Origin: Bradyrhizobium sp. CSA112
Lineage (GTDB): Bacteria; Pseudomonadota; Alphaproteobacteria; Rhizobiales; Xanthobacteraceae
Length of the DNA stretch: 64,000 nucleotides
Reading direction: 5' to 3'
Assembly (NCBI RefSeq): GCF_029051645.1
Contig: NZ_JAACFS010000004.1
Span: forward strand, 186,001 to 250,000
How positions within the stretch are numbered: the stretch's first letter is position 1; each line of letters begins with the position of its first letter. This document shows positions 9,244 to 18,401 of this stretch, piece by piece. The notes beneath the pieces are model-generated. The model did not search any database and had not been told where the DNA came from. It was given only the letters and a program-made list of their open reading frames with translations. The position numbers were made by a program, and so were the translations under genes.

Positions 9244-10713
9244 TCACATGGCCGCCGCCATGAACGTCGCCAGCGCGTCGCGGTCCGCGGGCGGCATGGT
9301 GAGGCCAAGCTTCGTGCGCCGCCACAGGATGTCGTCCGGAAAGCGCGCCCATTCCTTTTGCATGAGGTAGCGCACCTCGGCGCCCGTCAGTTCCGCTCCA
9401 AAGGCCGGGCCGAGGTCACTGCGCTCCCTGGCGTCGCCAAGGATCTCCTTGACCTTCGACCCGTAGGCGGCGACCAGGCGCTTTGCTTCTTCCTCGCCGA
9501 GAAACCGCCAGCGTTCGCGCACTTCGTCGACCTCGTTGTCGAAGCGGTCCCAGGCAAAATCGCCGCCGGGCAGCGGTGCCGTCGCGGTCCAGCGTGCCGA
9601 CATCGGATAGAACGGCGTCAGCTTGGAGACCGCCCGCTCCGCGCGCAGCCGCGAGGTCGTGACGTCGCCGCCGAAAACCGTGATCAGCGGCGCCTTGCCG
9701 CGCCCGTGATCGAGCGTCATCGTCCCGTCGCGCTGACGTCGCCTGCCCGCGGGGCTCGGCACCATGTTGGCGCCGGAAAGCGTACGCACCACGTCGACGG
9801 TCTCGATCTGTTCGCGAAAATAGCGGTTCGCCGCGTCGCAGAGATAGGCGACGTCGCTGGCCGCCATCGCAACGATGGCGGGATCGCCCTTGAAGGCATG
9901 GCTGGCGGTGCCGATCAGGGTAAAATCGCGCTCATAGGGACTTGCGAAAATCAATCGTCCGTCGCTGTTCTGGAACACATAGATGTTGTCGCTGTCGAAC
10001 AGGCGGCGGACGACGATCTGGCTTATCTGCACGGCGGCCACCTTCGGCGGCGATGTACGCAACACCGTCTCGGCGACGGACGGCGTCCAGGCGCCTGTGG
10101 CGTTGGCGACCGCCCTTGCCGTGATCACCTGGCGATAGCCGCGATCGATCGTCACCAGTCGCCACTCCCTGCCACGTTCGCCCCGGGTGCAGCGCGCGCC
10201 GGTGCGGATCACGGCGCCGCGCGCCGCGGCATCGACGGCGGTGAGGATCACCAGCCGGGAATCGTCCACGACACAGTCGGAGTACTCGAAGGCGGTACCG
10301 AACGGCCGCTTTAGCGCGTTGCCGACGGGATGATGCGTGACGTCGACGGTGGCCGAGGGCGGCAGACCGCTGCGCGAGGCCAGCCGGTCGTACAACAGCA
10401 GCCATGAGCGCAACTGCCAAGCCGTACGTTCGTCCGAATGGGCGGGGATGGCAAAGCGCATCGGACGCACCAAATGCGGCGCGATCCTGAGCCAGATATC
10501 GCGCTCGGCGAGCGCTGAACGGACGCGAAGGAAATGCCGGCGCTCCAGATCAGCGAGATCGCCATGGATCAACCGCGGCGAGGCCGAAGAGGCGCCCGTA
10601 CCGAGATCGCCCTGCTCCAGCAGGATGACGCGCAGGCCGCGTCCGGCGGCGTCGCGCGCGATGCTGACGCCGTTCAACCCGCCGCCAATGATCGCGAGAT
10701 CGTAGTCCGCCAT
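9244..10713 (-). CDS. glpD: FAD-dependent glycerol-3-phosphate dehydrogenase
   Basis: A 489-residue member of the GlpD family, which oxidises sn-glycerol 3-phosphate to dihydroxyacetone phosphate at the membrane and feeds electrons to quinone. The FAD-binding motif [19 protein letters not shown] is at residues 8-26; [24 protein letters not shown] and the C-terminal domain with [11 protein letters not shown] are as expected. One departure: the usual IHGGLRYLE signature reads IHGDLADLE (about residues 49-57). The ATG at 10713 is taken; a TTG lies two codons upstream. It sits between an ABC-F gene and a cyclase, away from glpK, so the operon context does not say what induces it. Confidence 0.88.
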   Translation of the reverse strand: MADYDLAIIGGGLNGVSIARDAAGRGLRVILLEQGDLGTGASSASPRLIHGDLADLERRHFLRVRSALAERDIWLRIAPHLVRPMRFAIPAHSDERTAWQLRSWLLLYDRLASRSGLPPSATVDVTHHPVGNALKRPFGTAFEYSDCVVDDSRLVILTAVDAAARGAVIRTGARCTRGERGREWRLVTIDRGYRQVITARAVANATGAWTPSVAETVLRTSPPKVAAVQISQIVVRRLFDSDNIYVFQNSDGRLIFASPYERDFTLIGTASHAFKGDPAIVAMAASDVAYLCDAANRYFREQIETVDVVRTLSGANMVPSPAGRRRQRDGTMTLDHGRGKAPLITVFGGDVTTSRLRAERAVSKLTPFYPMSARWTATAPLPGGDFAWDRFDNEVDEVRERWRFLGEEEAKRLVAAYGSKVKEILGDARERSDLGPAFGAELTGAEVRYLMQKEWARFPDDILWRRTKLGLTMPPADRDALATFMAAAM

Positions 10714-10825
10714 ACGCAAGGGCTACTGGTGAGAAGCTGACTTCACTACACTAGGTCATGATGGCCAAAAGTGGATGTCGCTCCTGGAAATGGATCAAGT
10801 CCGGACAAGAACCGGGGAGCCATCC

Positions 10826-12352
10826 TTAGCCGGTTGCGCCGATCGATGCGAAGAAGCGCTCTGGTCCTTCCAGCTCTACCAGCTTCTTTTTTTCGATCAG
10901 CCAGAACCGGTTTCCCACCGTTCGCACAAAGTTCCGGTCGTGTGAAACCAGCAGGCAGTTCGCCTGATGCTCCAGCAATTCGTCCTCCAGCGCCTCCTGT
11001 CCCTCGATATCCAGGTGATTGGTCGGCTCATCGAGCAGATAGAAGTTTGGCTGGGCAAGCCGCAGCAAGAGCATACCGAGGCGCGCCTTCTGGCCGCCGG
11101 AAAGCCGGCCGATCGGACGGCTCTGCATCGCAACGGGCACGCCTGAGCCGGCGAGCAATGCGCGCGCACGCTGATCGCCGACATCGAAGCTGCTGACGAT
11201 CGTGTGCATCGGCGTATCGGTATCGGAAAGATCGGCAAGATTCTGTTCACAATAGCCGAGCGCAAGCGACTGCGAGACCTTGATGCCGGCTTGCGTGGGC
11301 ACCGGGTTTTCGATCGCTTGACGCAGCATCGCCACGAACCGGGTCTTGCCAGCCCCGTTCGGCCCCAACAGCACGATCCGGTCTCCCTTGCAGATGAACT
11401 GCTTGCCGGTCTTGAACAGCAACCTTCTGTCCGGTGCCGCAACGTCGGCATCGTCCAGCGTAATCAGAACTTTGGCATGCGTTCCGCGGTTGGCCAGCTT
11501 GATCGTCCCGGCGGATCGTTCCAGGTGCGCAGGCTTTGCCGCATCTTCCAGCTTCTCGGCGCGCTGCTTCAGTTGCTTCGTCTTCTGCAACAGAAGATCG
11601 CTACCGGAATTGACGCCGATATTGTTGAGCTTTGCAGCGTGCTGGCGAAGCTGCTCGGCAGCCTTCAGGTCACGCCGGTAGCGCCGTTCATCCGATGCAT
11701 CCGCCTCGCTGAGCGCGGCGCGGGCCCGCGTATAGGGCAGCGAAAATATTTGTGACCGCTCGGGCCGCAAAAATACCGTGCGGTTCGTGGTTGCGTCGAG
11801 AAAGGCGCGGTCATGGCTCGATATCATAACCGGCATATCCCGTGGCAGCGCGTTCAGCCAGGCTTCGAGCTGACAAATCCTGGCGAGGTCCAGGTGATTG
11901 GTCGGCTCGTCGAGCAACAGCACATCGGCCTCGGCCACCACGATGCGGGCAAGCATGGCAAGCCGCTGCCAGCCTCCGCTCAGTTGCTTCAGCGGCCTCT
12001 CCCGCAGCGCCTCGGGCACTTCCAGCGATTCCAGCGCAACGTCGACCCTCCAGCTTTCACTTGCCCGTCGTTCAACGGGAAGCATGTCGAGTACCGCCGC
12101 ATAGAATGGCGTATCCGCGAGCGCGGACGGCACATCCTGCTCGACATAGCCGATGGTCAGCCCTCGCGATCTGGCGATCTCGCCATCGCTTGGTTCCGAG
12201 ATGCCGGCAATGCAGCGGAGTAACGTCGACTTGCCGCGTCCATTGGCTGCGACGAGCCCGATGCGGTCACCGGCATTGACGGAAAGGTCCAGTCGGGAAA
12301 ACAGCGGAGCGTTCAGCGTCACGCCAAGATTGCGAATATTGATAAGGGTCAC
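10826..12352 (-). CDS. ABC-F family ATPase
   Basis: A soluble protein of 508 residues with two ABC ATPase domains and no membrane segments, as in ABC-F ribosome-associated factors. Domain 1 has Walker A AANGRGKS (about residues 35-42), LSGGWQRLAMLARI and LLLDEPTNHLDL. Domain 2 has GPNGAGKT, LSGGQKARLGMLLLRL and YLLDEPTNHLDI. The two are joined by a charged linker rich in Lys, Glu and Arg. The likely start is the GTG at 12352 (VTLINIRNLG), since AGGGA lies six bases before it; an ATG at 12406 would add an unrelated leader. ABC-F proteins act in translation or antibiotic protection; which applies here is unknown. Confidence 0.85.
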   Translation of the reverse strand: MTLINIRNLGVTLNAPLFSRLDLSVNAGDRIGLVAANGRGKSTLLRCIAGISEPSDGEIARSRGLTIGYVEQDVPSALADTPFYAAVLDMLPVERRASESWRVDVALESLEVPEALRERPLKQLSGGWQRLAMLARIVVAEADVLLLDEPTNHLDLARICQLEAWLNALPRDMPVMISSHDRAFLDATTNRTVFLRPERSQIFSLPYTRARAALSEADASDERRYRRDLKAAEQLRQHAAKLNNIGVNSGSDLLLQKTKQLKQRAEKLEDAAKPAHLERSAGTIKLANRGTHAKVLITLDDADVAAPDRRLLFKTGKQFICKGDRIVLLGPNGAGKTRFVAMLRQAIENPVPTQAGIKVSQSLALGYCEQNLADLSDTDTPMHTIVSSFDVGDQRARALLAGSGVPVAMQSRPIGRLSGGQKARLGMLLLRLAQPNFYLLDEPTNHLDIEGQEALEDELLEHQANCLLVSHDRNFVRTVGNRFWLIEKKKLVELEGPERFFASIGATG

Positions 12353-12759
12353 GATCGTTCCCTGGTCTTGCCGGCCAAACACGACTCCGGGGCATGCAGC
12401 CATCATCGGACGTTGGTGCTGGAGCGCGGCGAGCTACTGAAATGCGGGCGCGAACGATCAGACGTTCGACGCCGCATTGCCACGGGGGCAGACCAGGAAG
12501 AGATTTATGAAAGAGTCTCTGGTCAGCCCTGCAAACTCATTTGCAAGGCGTTGACAGGGCCGTGCTGGCGGTAGTGCCGGAAAAACGTCGTCACCGCGCA
12601 GCCCTCCCTATCTCGATCAGGTATGGCGGCAAAAATAGCCGGGCCTTCGAGGGAAGGCAAGCCAAGGCCTCGTCGAAATCAATCGCGAAGGCCCGAGAGG
12701 TCGCGCATGCCGTCGCATCTTTGGGCCTTGCTGCCGCAGCGCGGCGCGATTTCGCGAAA
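12353..12759. other. Gene-free stretch with one palindrome
   Basis: About 400 bp between the ABC-F start and the stop of the GGDEF-EAL gene. I find no convincing coding region in it: the short open frames have no ribosome-binding site and read like shadows of each other. It holds a perfect inverted repeat TGCAAACTCATTTGCA (12530-12545; arms of six, spacer of four) that could be an operator. A weaker pairing of GACCAG with CTGGTC lies just before it. The promoter of the ABC-F gene should lie in the right-hand part, since that gene reads leftwards from 12352. Confidence 0.5.
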
Positions 12760-15465
12760 TCAGGCGCTCGCGAGCTTACGCGCGGTTTCGACGTCGTTGG
12801 CGGCGCTGCGGCCGACCAGCGCGGCGTAATGCCCGATCGGCTGGGGCTTGCCGAGGAAATAGCCCTGCACCGCGTCGCAGCCTTCGTCCGCGAGGAAGCC
12901 GAGTTGCTCCTGGGTCTCCACACCTTCGGCAACGATCGACATTTCGAGGCCGTGGCCGAGATCGATGACGGCGCGAACGATCGCCGCCGACTGTGGATTG
13001 CGACCGAGATTCATGACGAAGGCGCGGTCGATCTTGATCTTGTCGAACGGGAACGCCTGCAGATAGCTCAGCGAGGAATAACCGGAACCGAAATCGTCCA
13101 TCGAGATCCGCACGCCGAGTGACTTCAGCCGCCGGAGCAGCGCGAGACCGCGGTCAAAATCCTCGATCAGCACGCCTTCGGTGATTTCAAGCTCAAGCCG
13201 ATCTGGTGCCAGGCCGGTCTCGAGCAGGATCGAGTGCACCAGGCTGACCACATCGCCGTGCATGAATTGCGCCGGCGACAGGTTGACGGCGATCTGCATC
13301 GGTACAGGCCAGGAGGCGGCCTCCCGGCAGGCTTCGCGCAGGATCCAAACTCCCATTTCGACGATCAGGCCGCTTTCTTCCGCCAGCGGAATGAATTCGC
13401 CGGGCGAGACGAAGCCGCGCACCGGATGGTTCCAGCGCGCCAGCGCCTCAAAGCCGATGACCCTGCTGGCGCCGACGGTAGGACCCGCCGCGGCCTGCGG
13501 CTGGTAGTACAAGGACAATTCGCCGTTCCTGATCGCCATCGAGAGGTCCTGATGCAGCACGCGGCGGTCGCGGATCTGCTGGTCCATCTCGGGTTCGAAG
13601 ATGCTGATCGAGCCGCGCGACTTCTGCTTGGCGCGAAACAACGCCGCGCCGGAATTGGCAAGCAGCGAAGCGGCATCCGAACCGTTATGCGGAAACACCG
13701 AGATGCCGGTCGTCACCCCGGTCCGCACCGACTTGCCGTCGATCACGAACTCGTCCGACAGCGTTTGCGCGAGTTTTTCGGCGAGTGCCTTGCCCGCCTC
13801 CGGCTGCTTGCCGTCGATGATCAGGCCGAACTCGTCGCCGGAGAGCCGGGCCACCACGCCGCCACGGGCGCAGGACTGGATGCGGCCGGCAACCTCGATC
13901 AGGAGTTTGTCGCCCATCGCATGGCCGAACACGTCGTTGATTTCCTTTAAGCCATCGAGGTCGACGCAGAGCACTGCGAATTCCTCGTCCGTGCCGGCGC
14001 AGGCTTCGATCATCTGGGCCAGCGCCTGCAGGAAGGCAGCGCGGTTCGGCAGATCGGTCAGGCCGTCATGATAGGCCATGTGCGCCATCCGCGATTCGGT
14101 CTGGCGGCGATCGGTGACGTCCTCGTGGGTCTTGATCAGATATTGCGGCTCGCCGGCCTCGTCGAGCACCGTCATGCGGCGGGTCAGGAACAGCCGCAGC
14201 CCGTCCTTGGTGGAAATCGGGTGCTCTTCGGTGAGCAGGCCGCGTTTCTTGATCGCGGCCTCGTCGCGCGCGATGATCAATTTGGCTTCGCGCGGATTGA
14301 AGATGTCGGCGGCGGTCAGGCCGGTGGCATCCTCGCGGCGGCGATTGAGAATGGTCTCGGCGCTGCGGTTGGCGAGCAGGTAGCGCCCGTCGCTGACGCG
14401 CTCCACGATCAGCGACACCGGGATGTTGTCGACCACCAGTTCGAGAAACTTCTTGGTGTTTTCAAGCTCGCGCGACAGCGACCGCCGATCGGTGACGTCG
14501 TCGAACAGAGTGATCAGGAATTCCGGCTCGTCGTTTTCGTTGCGGGCGACCACGCGGTTGGCGGAGAGAATGCGCCGGTCATCGCCCCGTTCGACGGTGT
14601 ATTCGTTGCGATGATAGCCTTCCAGCGCCGTCAGCGCCGCGTGATCCGCGGCCTCGATGCTTTTGGCGGTTTCCAGGCGGAATATCTCGTCTGCACGCTT
14701 GCCGATGATGTGATCACGGGAGAAGCGGGAGAAGCGCTCGAACGCCCGGTTGGCGAAAATATATCGGCCGTCCTCGATGTTCTTGGCGGCGACGCAGACC
14801 GGAACGTTGTCGAGCACCGATTCCAGAAATTTGGTGGTCGATGCCAGCTTGCGCGACAGCCTGCGCTGCTCGGTACAATCCTCGTGTGTTCCGATCGTCC
14901 CGCCATTGGGCAAACGAAAGATCTTTGAAAGCACCGATCGTCCGCCCGGCAGTTCGGTGACGACGCCTTCCGGGCGGCGGGCAAGCTTGCTGAACTCTTC
15001 GACGGTGAGATTGAGCAGTCCCCGTGCGCGCCGCAGTTCGAGCAGTTCGCGGCCGGTCATCGTGCTCGAAATCTCGGCACGGCTGAGCCCGTACATTTCG
15101 AGAAAGCGGTCGTTGCAGAAGACCACGCGGTTCTGCGCGTTGGTCATCATCACGCCCTGGTTGAGCGTATTGAGCGCCGAGCTGATGAATGCGCTGCGTT
15201 GCAATTGGGCGCGCTTGGCCCCGCGCAACGCCGCCAATATCCAGATGCTGATCGCAGCCAGGAAGGAGGCGACGACAATCCCCCCGATCAGGAACTCCCA
15301 GACCAGATTGGGATCGAATTCGCCGATATAGCTCGCCGGTGCAAAGCCCGAGGAAGGCGCGGCTCCCCACGCCAATCCGCACGGCGCAGCACTGGCGAGC
15401 AGACAGACGAGGGCCTGCGCCGGAATCGAATTCTTCCGTCCTGCCTGCCGGTTTCTGTCAGCCAT
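12760..15465 (-). CDS. Membrane PAS-GGDEF-EAL c-di-GMP protein
   Basis: A 901-residue signalling protein. The N-terminus has a signal-like segment (residues 16-36) and a membrane helix at about 57-80. Three successive PAS modules follow (about 95-430), each ending in a linker of the type LITLFDDVTDRRSLSRELE. A GGDEF domain has its active-site motif as RLSGDEF (about residue 540), and the EAL domain has FEALARWNHP (about 672), LELEITEGVL and MDDFGSGYSSLSYLQAF. The EAL catalytic set looks intact. The cyclase motif is SGDEF rather than GGDEF and lacks the upstream RxxD inhibitory site. Net phosphodiesterase activity, or GGDEF-regulated phosphodiesterase, is therefore likely. It is a single gene. 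Confidence 0.9.
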   Translation of the reverse strand: MADRNRQAGRKNSIPAQALVCLLASAAPCGLAWGAAPSSGFAPASYIGEFDPNLVWEFLIGGIVVASFLAAISIWILAALRGAKRAQLQRSAFISSALNTLNQGVMMTNAQNRVVFCNDRFLEMYGLSRAEISSTMTGRELLELRRARGLLNLTVEEFSKLARRPEGVVTELPGGRSVLSKIFRLPNGGTIGTHEDCTEQRRLSRKLASTTKFLESVLDNVPVCVAAKNIEDGRYIFANRAFERFSRFSRDHIIGKRADEIFRLETAKSIEAADHAALTALEGYHRNEYTVERGDDRRILSANRVVARNENDEPEFLITLFDDVTDRRSLSRELENTKKFLELVVDNIPVSLIVERVSDGRYLLANRSAETILNRRREDATGLTAADIFNPREAKLIIARDEAAIKKRGLLTEEHPISTKDGLRLFLTRRMTVLDEAGEPQYLIKTHEDVTDRRQTESRMAHMAYHDGLTDLPNRAAFLQALAQMIEACAGTDEEFAVLCVDLDGLKEINDVFGHAMGDKLLIEVAGRIQSCARGGVVARLSGDEFGLIIDGKQPEAGKALAEKLAQTLSDEFVIDGKSVRTGVTTGISVFPHNGSDAASLLANSGAALFRAKQKSRGSISIFEPEMDQQIRDRRVLHQDLSMAIRNGELSLYYQPQAAAGPTVGASRVIGFEALARWNHPVRGFVSPGEFIPLAEESGLIVEMGVWILREACREAASWPVPMQIAVNLSPAQFMHGDVVSLVHSILLETGLAPDRLELEITEGVLIEDFDRGLALLRRLKSLGVRISMDDFGSGYSSLSYLQAFPFDKIKIDRAFVMNLGRNPQSAAIVRAVIDLGHGLEMSIVAEGVETQEQLGFLADEGCDAVQGYFLGKPQPIGHYAALVGRSAANDVETARKLASA

Positions 15466-15723
15466 TACCCACCCGAGGTTTGCGGGCGGAGTGTCTGGCT
15501 TGACGGGTTTGGATCGGGTAAACGACTACCCGTACAATTCTAAAATGTGACCCAAATTACGGCAATTGGCCCGACATGATTAATGCTTCACTAACGAGAC
15601 CGCGCTCGAGGCGTATTTCAAAGCAAACCAACGGGTTGTTCGAATACTGCGCCAGACGAAACGCTGATGACCGAGCGCGGCAAACGCTGATTTTCACGCC
15701 AGATTCCCAGGCCCGAAGCTGAC

Positions 15724-16827
15724 ATGGACAAGGTCGATTGCGTCGTCGTCGGAGCGGGGGTGATCGGGCTCGCGATCGCACGACGCCTGGCCCAGGCGGG
15801 CCGCGAAGTGATCGTGCTCGAGGCCGCCGAGGGCATCGGTACCGTCACCTCCTCGCGCAACAGCGAGGTGATCCATGCCGGCATCTATTATCGCGCCGGC
15901 AGCCTGATGGCGCAGATGTGCGTCAACGGCAAGCGCGCGCTTTACCGATATAGCCTCGACCACGGCATCCCCCATCGCAACTGCGGCAAGCTGATCGTGG
16001 CAACGACACCAAGCGAAACCGAAAAACTGCAATCGATCCGGGCGCATGCCGAAGCCAATGGCGTCGACGACCTGCAGTTGCTCACGGGCGAGGCGGCGCG
16101 GGCACTGGAGCCGGCACTCAACTGCGATGCGGCCCTGCTCTCACCATCCACCGGCATCATCGACAGCCACGCCTACATGCTGGCGTTGCGGGGCGATGCG
16201 GAGGAAGCCGGCGCAGCCTATGCATTTCATACGCCGCTCTTGCGCGCCCGGGCCGCTGGCGGCCGGATCGAAATCGAGGCCGGCGGCAACGCGCCGATGA
16301 CACTTTCATGCGACCTGCTCGTCAACGCGGCGGGGCTGGGAGCGCCTACGGTGGCGCGCAGCATCGAAGGTCTGCCGGTCGGGATGATCCCCTGCGCTTA
16401 TCTCGCCAAGGGCAATTATTTTAGCTGCAGCGCGCGGGCCCCGTTTTCACGCCTGATCTATCCGGTGCCGGAGCCCGGCGGGCTCGGCGTGCACCTGACG
16501 CTCGACATGGCGGGACAGGCACGGTTCGGCCCCGACGTCGAATGGGTCGAGAGCATCGACTATGCGGTGGATCCTGCCCGTGCCGAGCGCTTCTATCCCG
16601 CGATCCGGCGCTATTGGCCGACACTGCCGGATGGCGCGCTGATGCCGAGCTATTCCGGAATCCGGCCTAAAATCGTGCCGCCGGCCGTCGCCACGCAGGA
16701 TTTTCTGATCCAGGGCCCCGCCGATCACGGCATCGCCGGACTGATCAACTTGTTCGGGATCGAATCGCCGGGACTGACGTCGTCGCTCGCGATCGCCGAT
16801 CATGTCGGCACGCTGGCAGAGCTTTGA
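15724..16827 (+). CDS. FAD-dependent L-2-hydroxyglutarate oxidase-like protein
   Basis: A 367-residue DAO-fold flavoprotein. The dinucleotide motif [20 protein letters not shown] is at residues 8-27, followed by [20 protein letters not shown]. The substrate-side HAGIYY (about residues 52-57) and the C-terminal IRPKI and [16 protein letters not shown] are hallmarks of the LhgO/L2HGDH group, which oxidises L-2-hydroxyglutarate to 2-oxoglutarate. The length is slightly shorter than E. coli LhgO (about 420). The ribosome-binding site is weak. The gene stands alone, convergent with the DUF465 gene. Another substrate among the 2-hydroxyacids cannot be excluded. Confidence 0.82.
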   Translation: MDKVDCVVVGAGVIGLAIARRLAQAGREVIVLEAAEGIGTVTSSRNSEVIHAGIYYRAGSLMAQMCVNGKRALYRYSLDHGIPHRNCGKLIVATTPSETEKLQSIRAHAEANGVDDLQLLTGEAARALEPALNCDAALLSPSTGIIDSHAYMLALRGDAEEAGAAYAFHTPLLRARAAGGRIEIEAGGNAPMTLSCDLLVNAAGLGAPTVARSIEGLPVGMIPCAYLAKGNYFSCSARAPFSRLIYPVPEPGGLGVHLTLDMAGQARFGPDVEWVESIDYAVDPARAERFYPAIRRYWPTLPDGALMPSYSGIRPKIVPPAVATQDFLIQGPADHGIAGLINLFGIESPGLTSSLAIADHVGTLAEL

Positions 16828-16912
16828 CGGCGGCCTCAACGTTTCCTGCGGACGGATGAGCGCATCGGCGCCCATCCGGTCGCGTGGGGATTTCGATACT
16901 CTGCTGGACTGG

Positions 16913-17098
16913 TTAGTGGAGGGTTTCTTCGGCGGTATGCTTCAACCGCTCGATCTGATCCTTGACCATCAACTTGCGGCGCTTCAACTCGACAATTTGC
17001 AGATCGTCTGTGGAAAGGTGCACGAGCGCTTCGTGCAATTCATTCTCGAGAATCTTGTGTTTACGTTCAAGTTCAACAAGATGCGCCTGTAGTGCCAT
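16913..17098 (-). CDS. DUF465 (YdcH-like) small protein
   Basis: A 61-residue, highly charged helical protein of the DUF465 family. The pattern HLVELERKHKILENELHEAL, then LKRRKLMVKDQIERL, is the family signature and predicts a two-helix coiled coil. The ATG at 17098 is supported by GAGGAG eight bases upstream; a longer open frame continues upstream to 17281 without family character. The molecular function of DUF465 is not known. A second DUF465 gene is transcribed divergently from 17338, with about 240 bp between the two starts. Confidence 0.85.
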   Translation of the reverse strand: MALQAHLVELERKHKILENELHEALVHLSTDDLQIVELKRRKLMVKDQIERLKHTAEETLH

Positions 17099-17337
17099 AC
17101 GAAATCTCCTCGGTGGGTGAAACCTCAGATTCGATCCGGGCGAGGGAGTGTACACCAGCCGACGAATCTGTCGATGGTTATCCAGAATCGCGCCTCTCAT
17201 ATTTTCCAATTTATCTGTAACCAATCGTGAGTATGGGAACCCAGTCAGCTTGCGGACCGGCCTTGCAGAGACGATATTCACCGCCAGCCGAGGAAAATCC
17301 GTTCACAACCTCATCGCGTTATCAGCTAACGTACACC

Positions 17338-17544
17338 ATGACCGACGATGATGAGCGCGAGCTTGAAAACGAGCTCGCCCGCCTGCAGCAGGAACATCGC
17401 GATCTCGATGCAGCGATCGACGCGCTGCATCAGTCGCCGGCGCCGGATTTGCTGCGGCTGCAGCGGTTGAAGAAGCGCAAGCTGCAATTGCGCGACCGCA
17501 TCGCCTTCATCGAAGACCAGATCACGCCTGACATCATCGCCTGA
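17338..17544 (+). CDS. DUF465 (YdcH-like) small protein, second copy
   Basis: A 68-residue, charged coiled-coil protein (ENELARLQQEHRDLDAAIDA, then LKKRKLQLRDRIAFIEDQI) with the same two-helix pattern as its divergent neighbour at 16913-17098. It differs in having an acidic start (TDDDEREL) and a longer middle, so it is a paralogue rather than a recent duplicate. The ATG at 17338 is the first codon consistent with the family; an upstream in-frame ATG at 17227 would add 37 unrelated residues. Function unknown. The two genes share a 240-bp divergent promoter region. Confidence 0.8.
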   Translation: MTDDDERELENELARLQQEHRDLDAAIDALHQSPAPDLLRLQRLKKRKLQLRDRIAFIEDQITPDIIA

Positions 17545-17710
17545 TCGTCAAGTGTGCCGGGTTCGGCAAATTCGGTTCGCCAAAACCGTGCGCCGTTCGG
17601 GCAGATTCTTATCCCCGACATCCACACATCTCGACGTTGCGGCGGCCTTTGCCGCGGCGGGCCTGCTGGAAAACAGGCTTCCGGTTTACGGAAGCGGCTT
17701 GACTCGAAGA

Positions 17711-17725
17711 GAACAAAAGAGGAAC
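17711..17725. promoter_or_regulatory. Candidate LexA (SOS) box
   Basis: The sequence GAAC-AAAAGAG-GAAC is an exact match to the alphaproteobacterial LexA consensus GTTC-N7-GTTC read on the opposite strand. It ends 34 bases before the ATG of the small gene at 17760, where a repressor could block the promoter. This is a motif match only; chance matches of eight fixed bases occur about once in 65 kb per orientation. Confidence 0.45.
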
Positions 17726-17759
17726 ATACTTTTCTGCCGCCAGCCTCGGGAGTTCCGCC

Positions 17760-18026
17760 ATGTCTGCCACGCCATCCCCGTCCGACAACAGCCGCTACGA
17801 GCAGGCCTGCGATCAGGCCATCGCGATGTGCGACGGCAATCTGCGCTCGACCATCAAGGCGCTGATCATGGCGAACGAGTATCTGGAAATCGAGCTGGAG
17901 GAATTGCAGGCCGCGGTCGCCGCCGGCTGCGTACCGTCGCAAGCGTTTTCAGGCGAAGCGGGTGCCGGCTCGCGTGAAGAGAACACGTCGAAACGACAAC
18001 CGCACGCAAGTAGCAACGCTGCCTGA
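17760..18026 (+). CDS. Small hypothetical protein
   Basis: An 88-residue protein of unknown function. The middle part, ACDQAIAMCDGNLRSTIKAL and then NEYLEIELEELQAAVAAG, is a well-formed amphipathic helix pair and looks conserved in style. The C-terminal third is polar, low-complexity and probably disordered (SREENTSKRQPHASSNAA). The ATG has GGGAG at a suitable distance upstream, which supports it as a real gene. A candidate LexA box lies just upstream (17711-17725). It is followed 30 bp later by another small gene on the same strand, so the two may be cotranscribed. There is no signal peptide or membrane segment. Confidence 0.65.
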   Translation: MSATPSPSDNSRYEQACDQAIAMCDGNLRSTIKALIMANEYLEIELEELQAAVAAGCVPSQAFSGEAGAGSREENTSKRQPHASSNAA

Positions 18027-18056
18027 ATCCGGATCGATCACACGGGAGCGATACAA

Positions 18057-18308
18057 ATGGCCGATGTCACCTATTACGTCGCAATGCCATTCCTGCAGGA
18101 CGATAGCGGCTCGCCGGTGGCGGGCGCCGCGGAAGAATGCCAGAGCCCGACGACGGCGTTGCGGCGCGCCGAGACGATGTCGCGGATGGCCGGCAGCATC
18201 GGCGCCATAGCCTTCAGCCGCAGCGGCGATCCCATGATCGGCGAGTTCGGTGATGCGAAACTGCTGCGCAAATTCGGCAATGTGCCGGACGATCTCAGCG
18301 GGCTTTAA
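18057..18308 (+). CDS. Small conserved hypothetical protein
   Basis: An 83-residue protein starting MADVTYYVAMPFLQDDSG, with a central segment resembling a substrate-free ligand or regulator fold (TTALRRAETMSRMAGSIGA, then IAFSRSGDPMIGEFGDAKLL). GGGAG lies eleven bases before the ATG. Small proteins of this kind are common in Bradyrhizobium genomes without assigned function. It follows the 88-residue gene at 17760 by 30 bp and is probably in the same transcript. Directly after its stop comes an imperfect palindromic repeat (18317-18384) that may end the message. Confidence 0.68.
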   Translation: MADVTYYVAMPFLQDDSGSPVAGAAEECQSPTTALRRAETMSRMAGSIGAIAFSRSGDPMIGEFGDAKLLRKFGNVPDDLSGL

Positions 18309-18316
18309 GAATCGCC

Positions 18317-18384
18317 GTAGGCCCACCATCATGCTCGCCAGAGAGACGGTGGGCACGGCGCAAGCGCGCCTTTACCCACCCTAC
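18317..18384. repeat. Intergenic palindromic repeat, family C (degenerate copy)
   Basis: A 68-bp element beginning GTAGGCCCACC and ending TTACCCACCCTAC, with an internal GGTGGGCACGGCGCAAGCGCGCC arm. It is a worn version of the longer element at 60993-61095, which has the same GTAGGGTGGG / CCCACCCTAC ends. It lies between convergent genes. Confidence 0.65.
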
Positions 18385-18401
18385 AAGATCTCCCGCCCTT
18401 T

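Noticed and set aside
12353-12759. Short genes in the gap upstream of the ABC-F gene
   Set aside because: The open frames are short, lack ribosome-binding sites and overlap each other on both strands.
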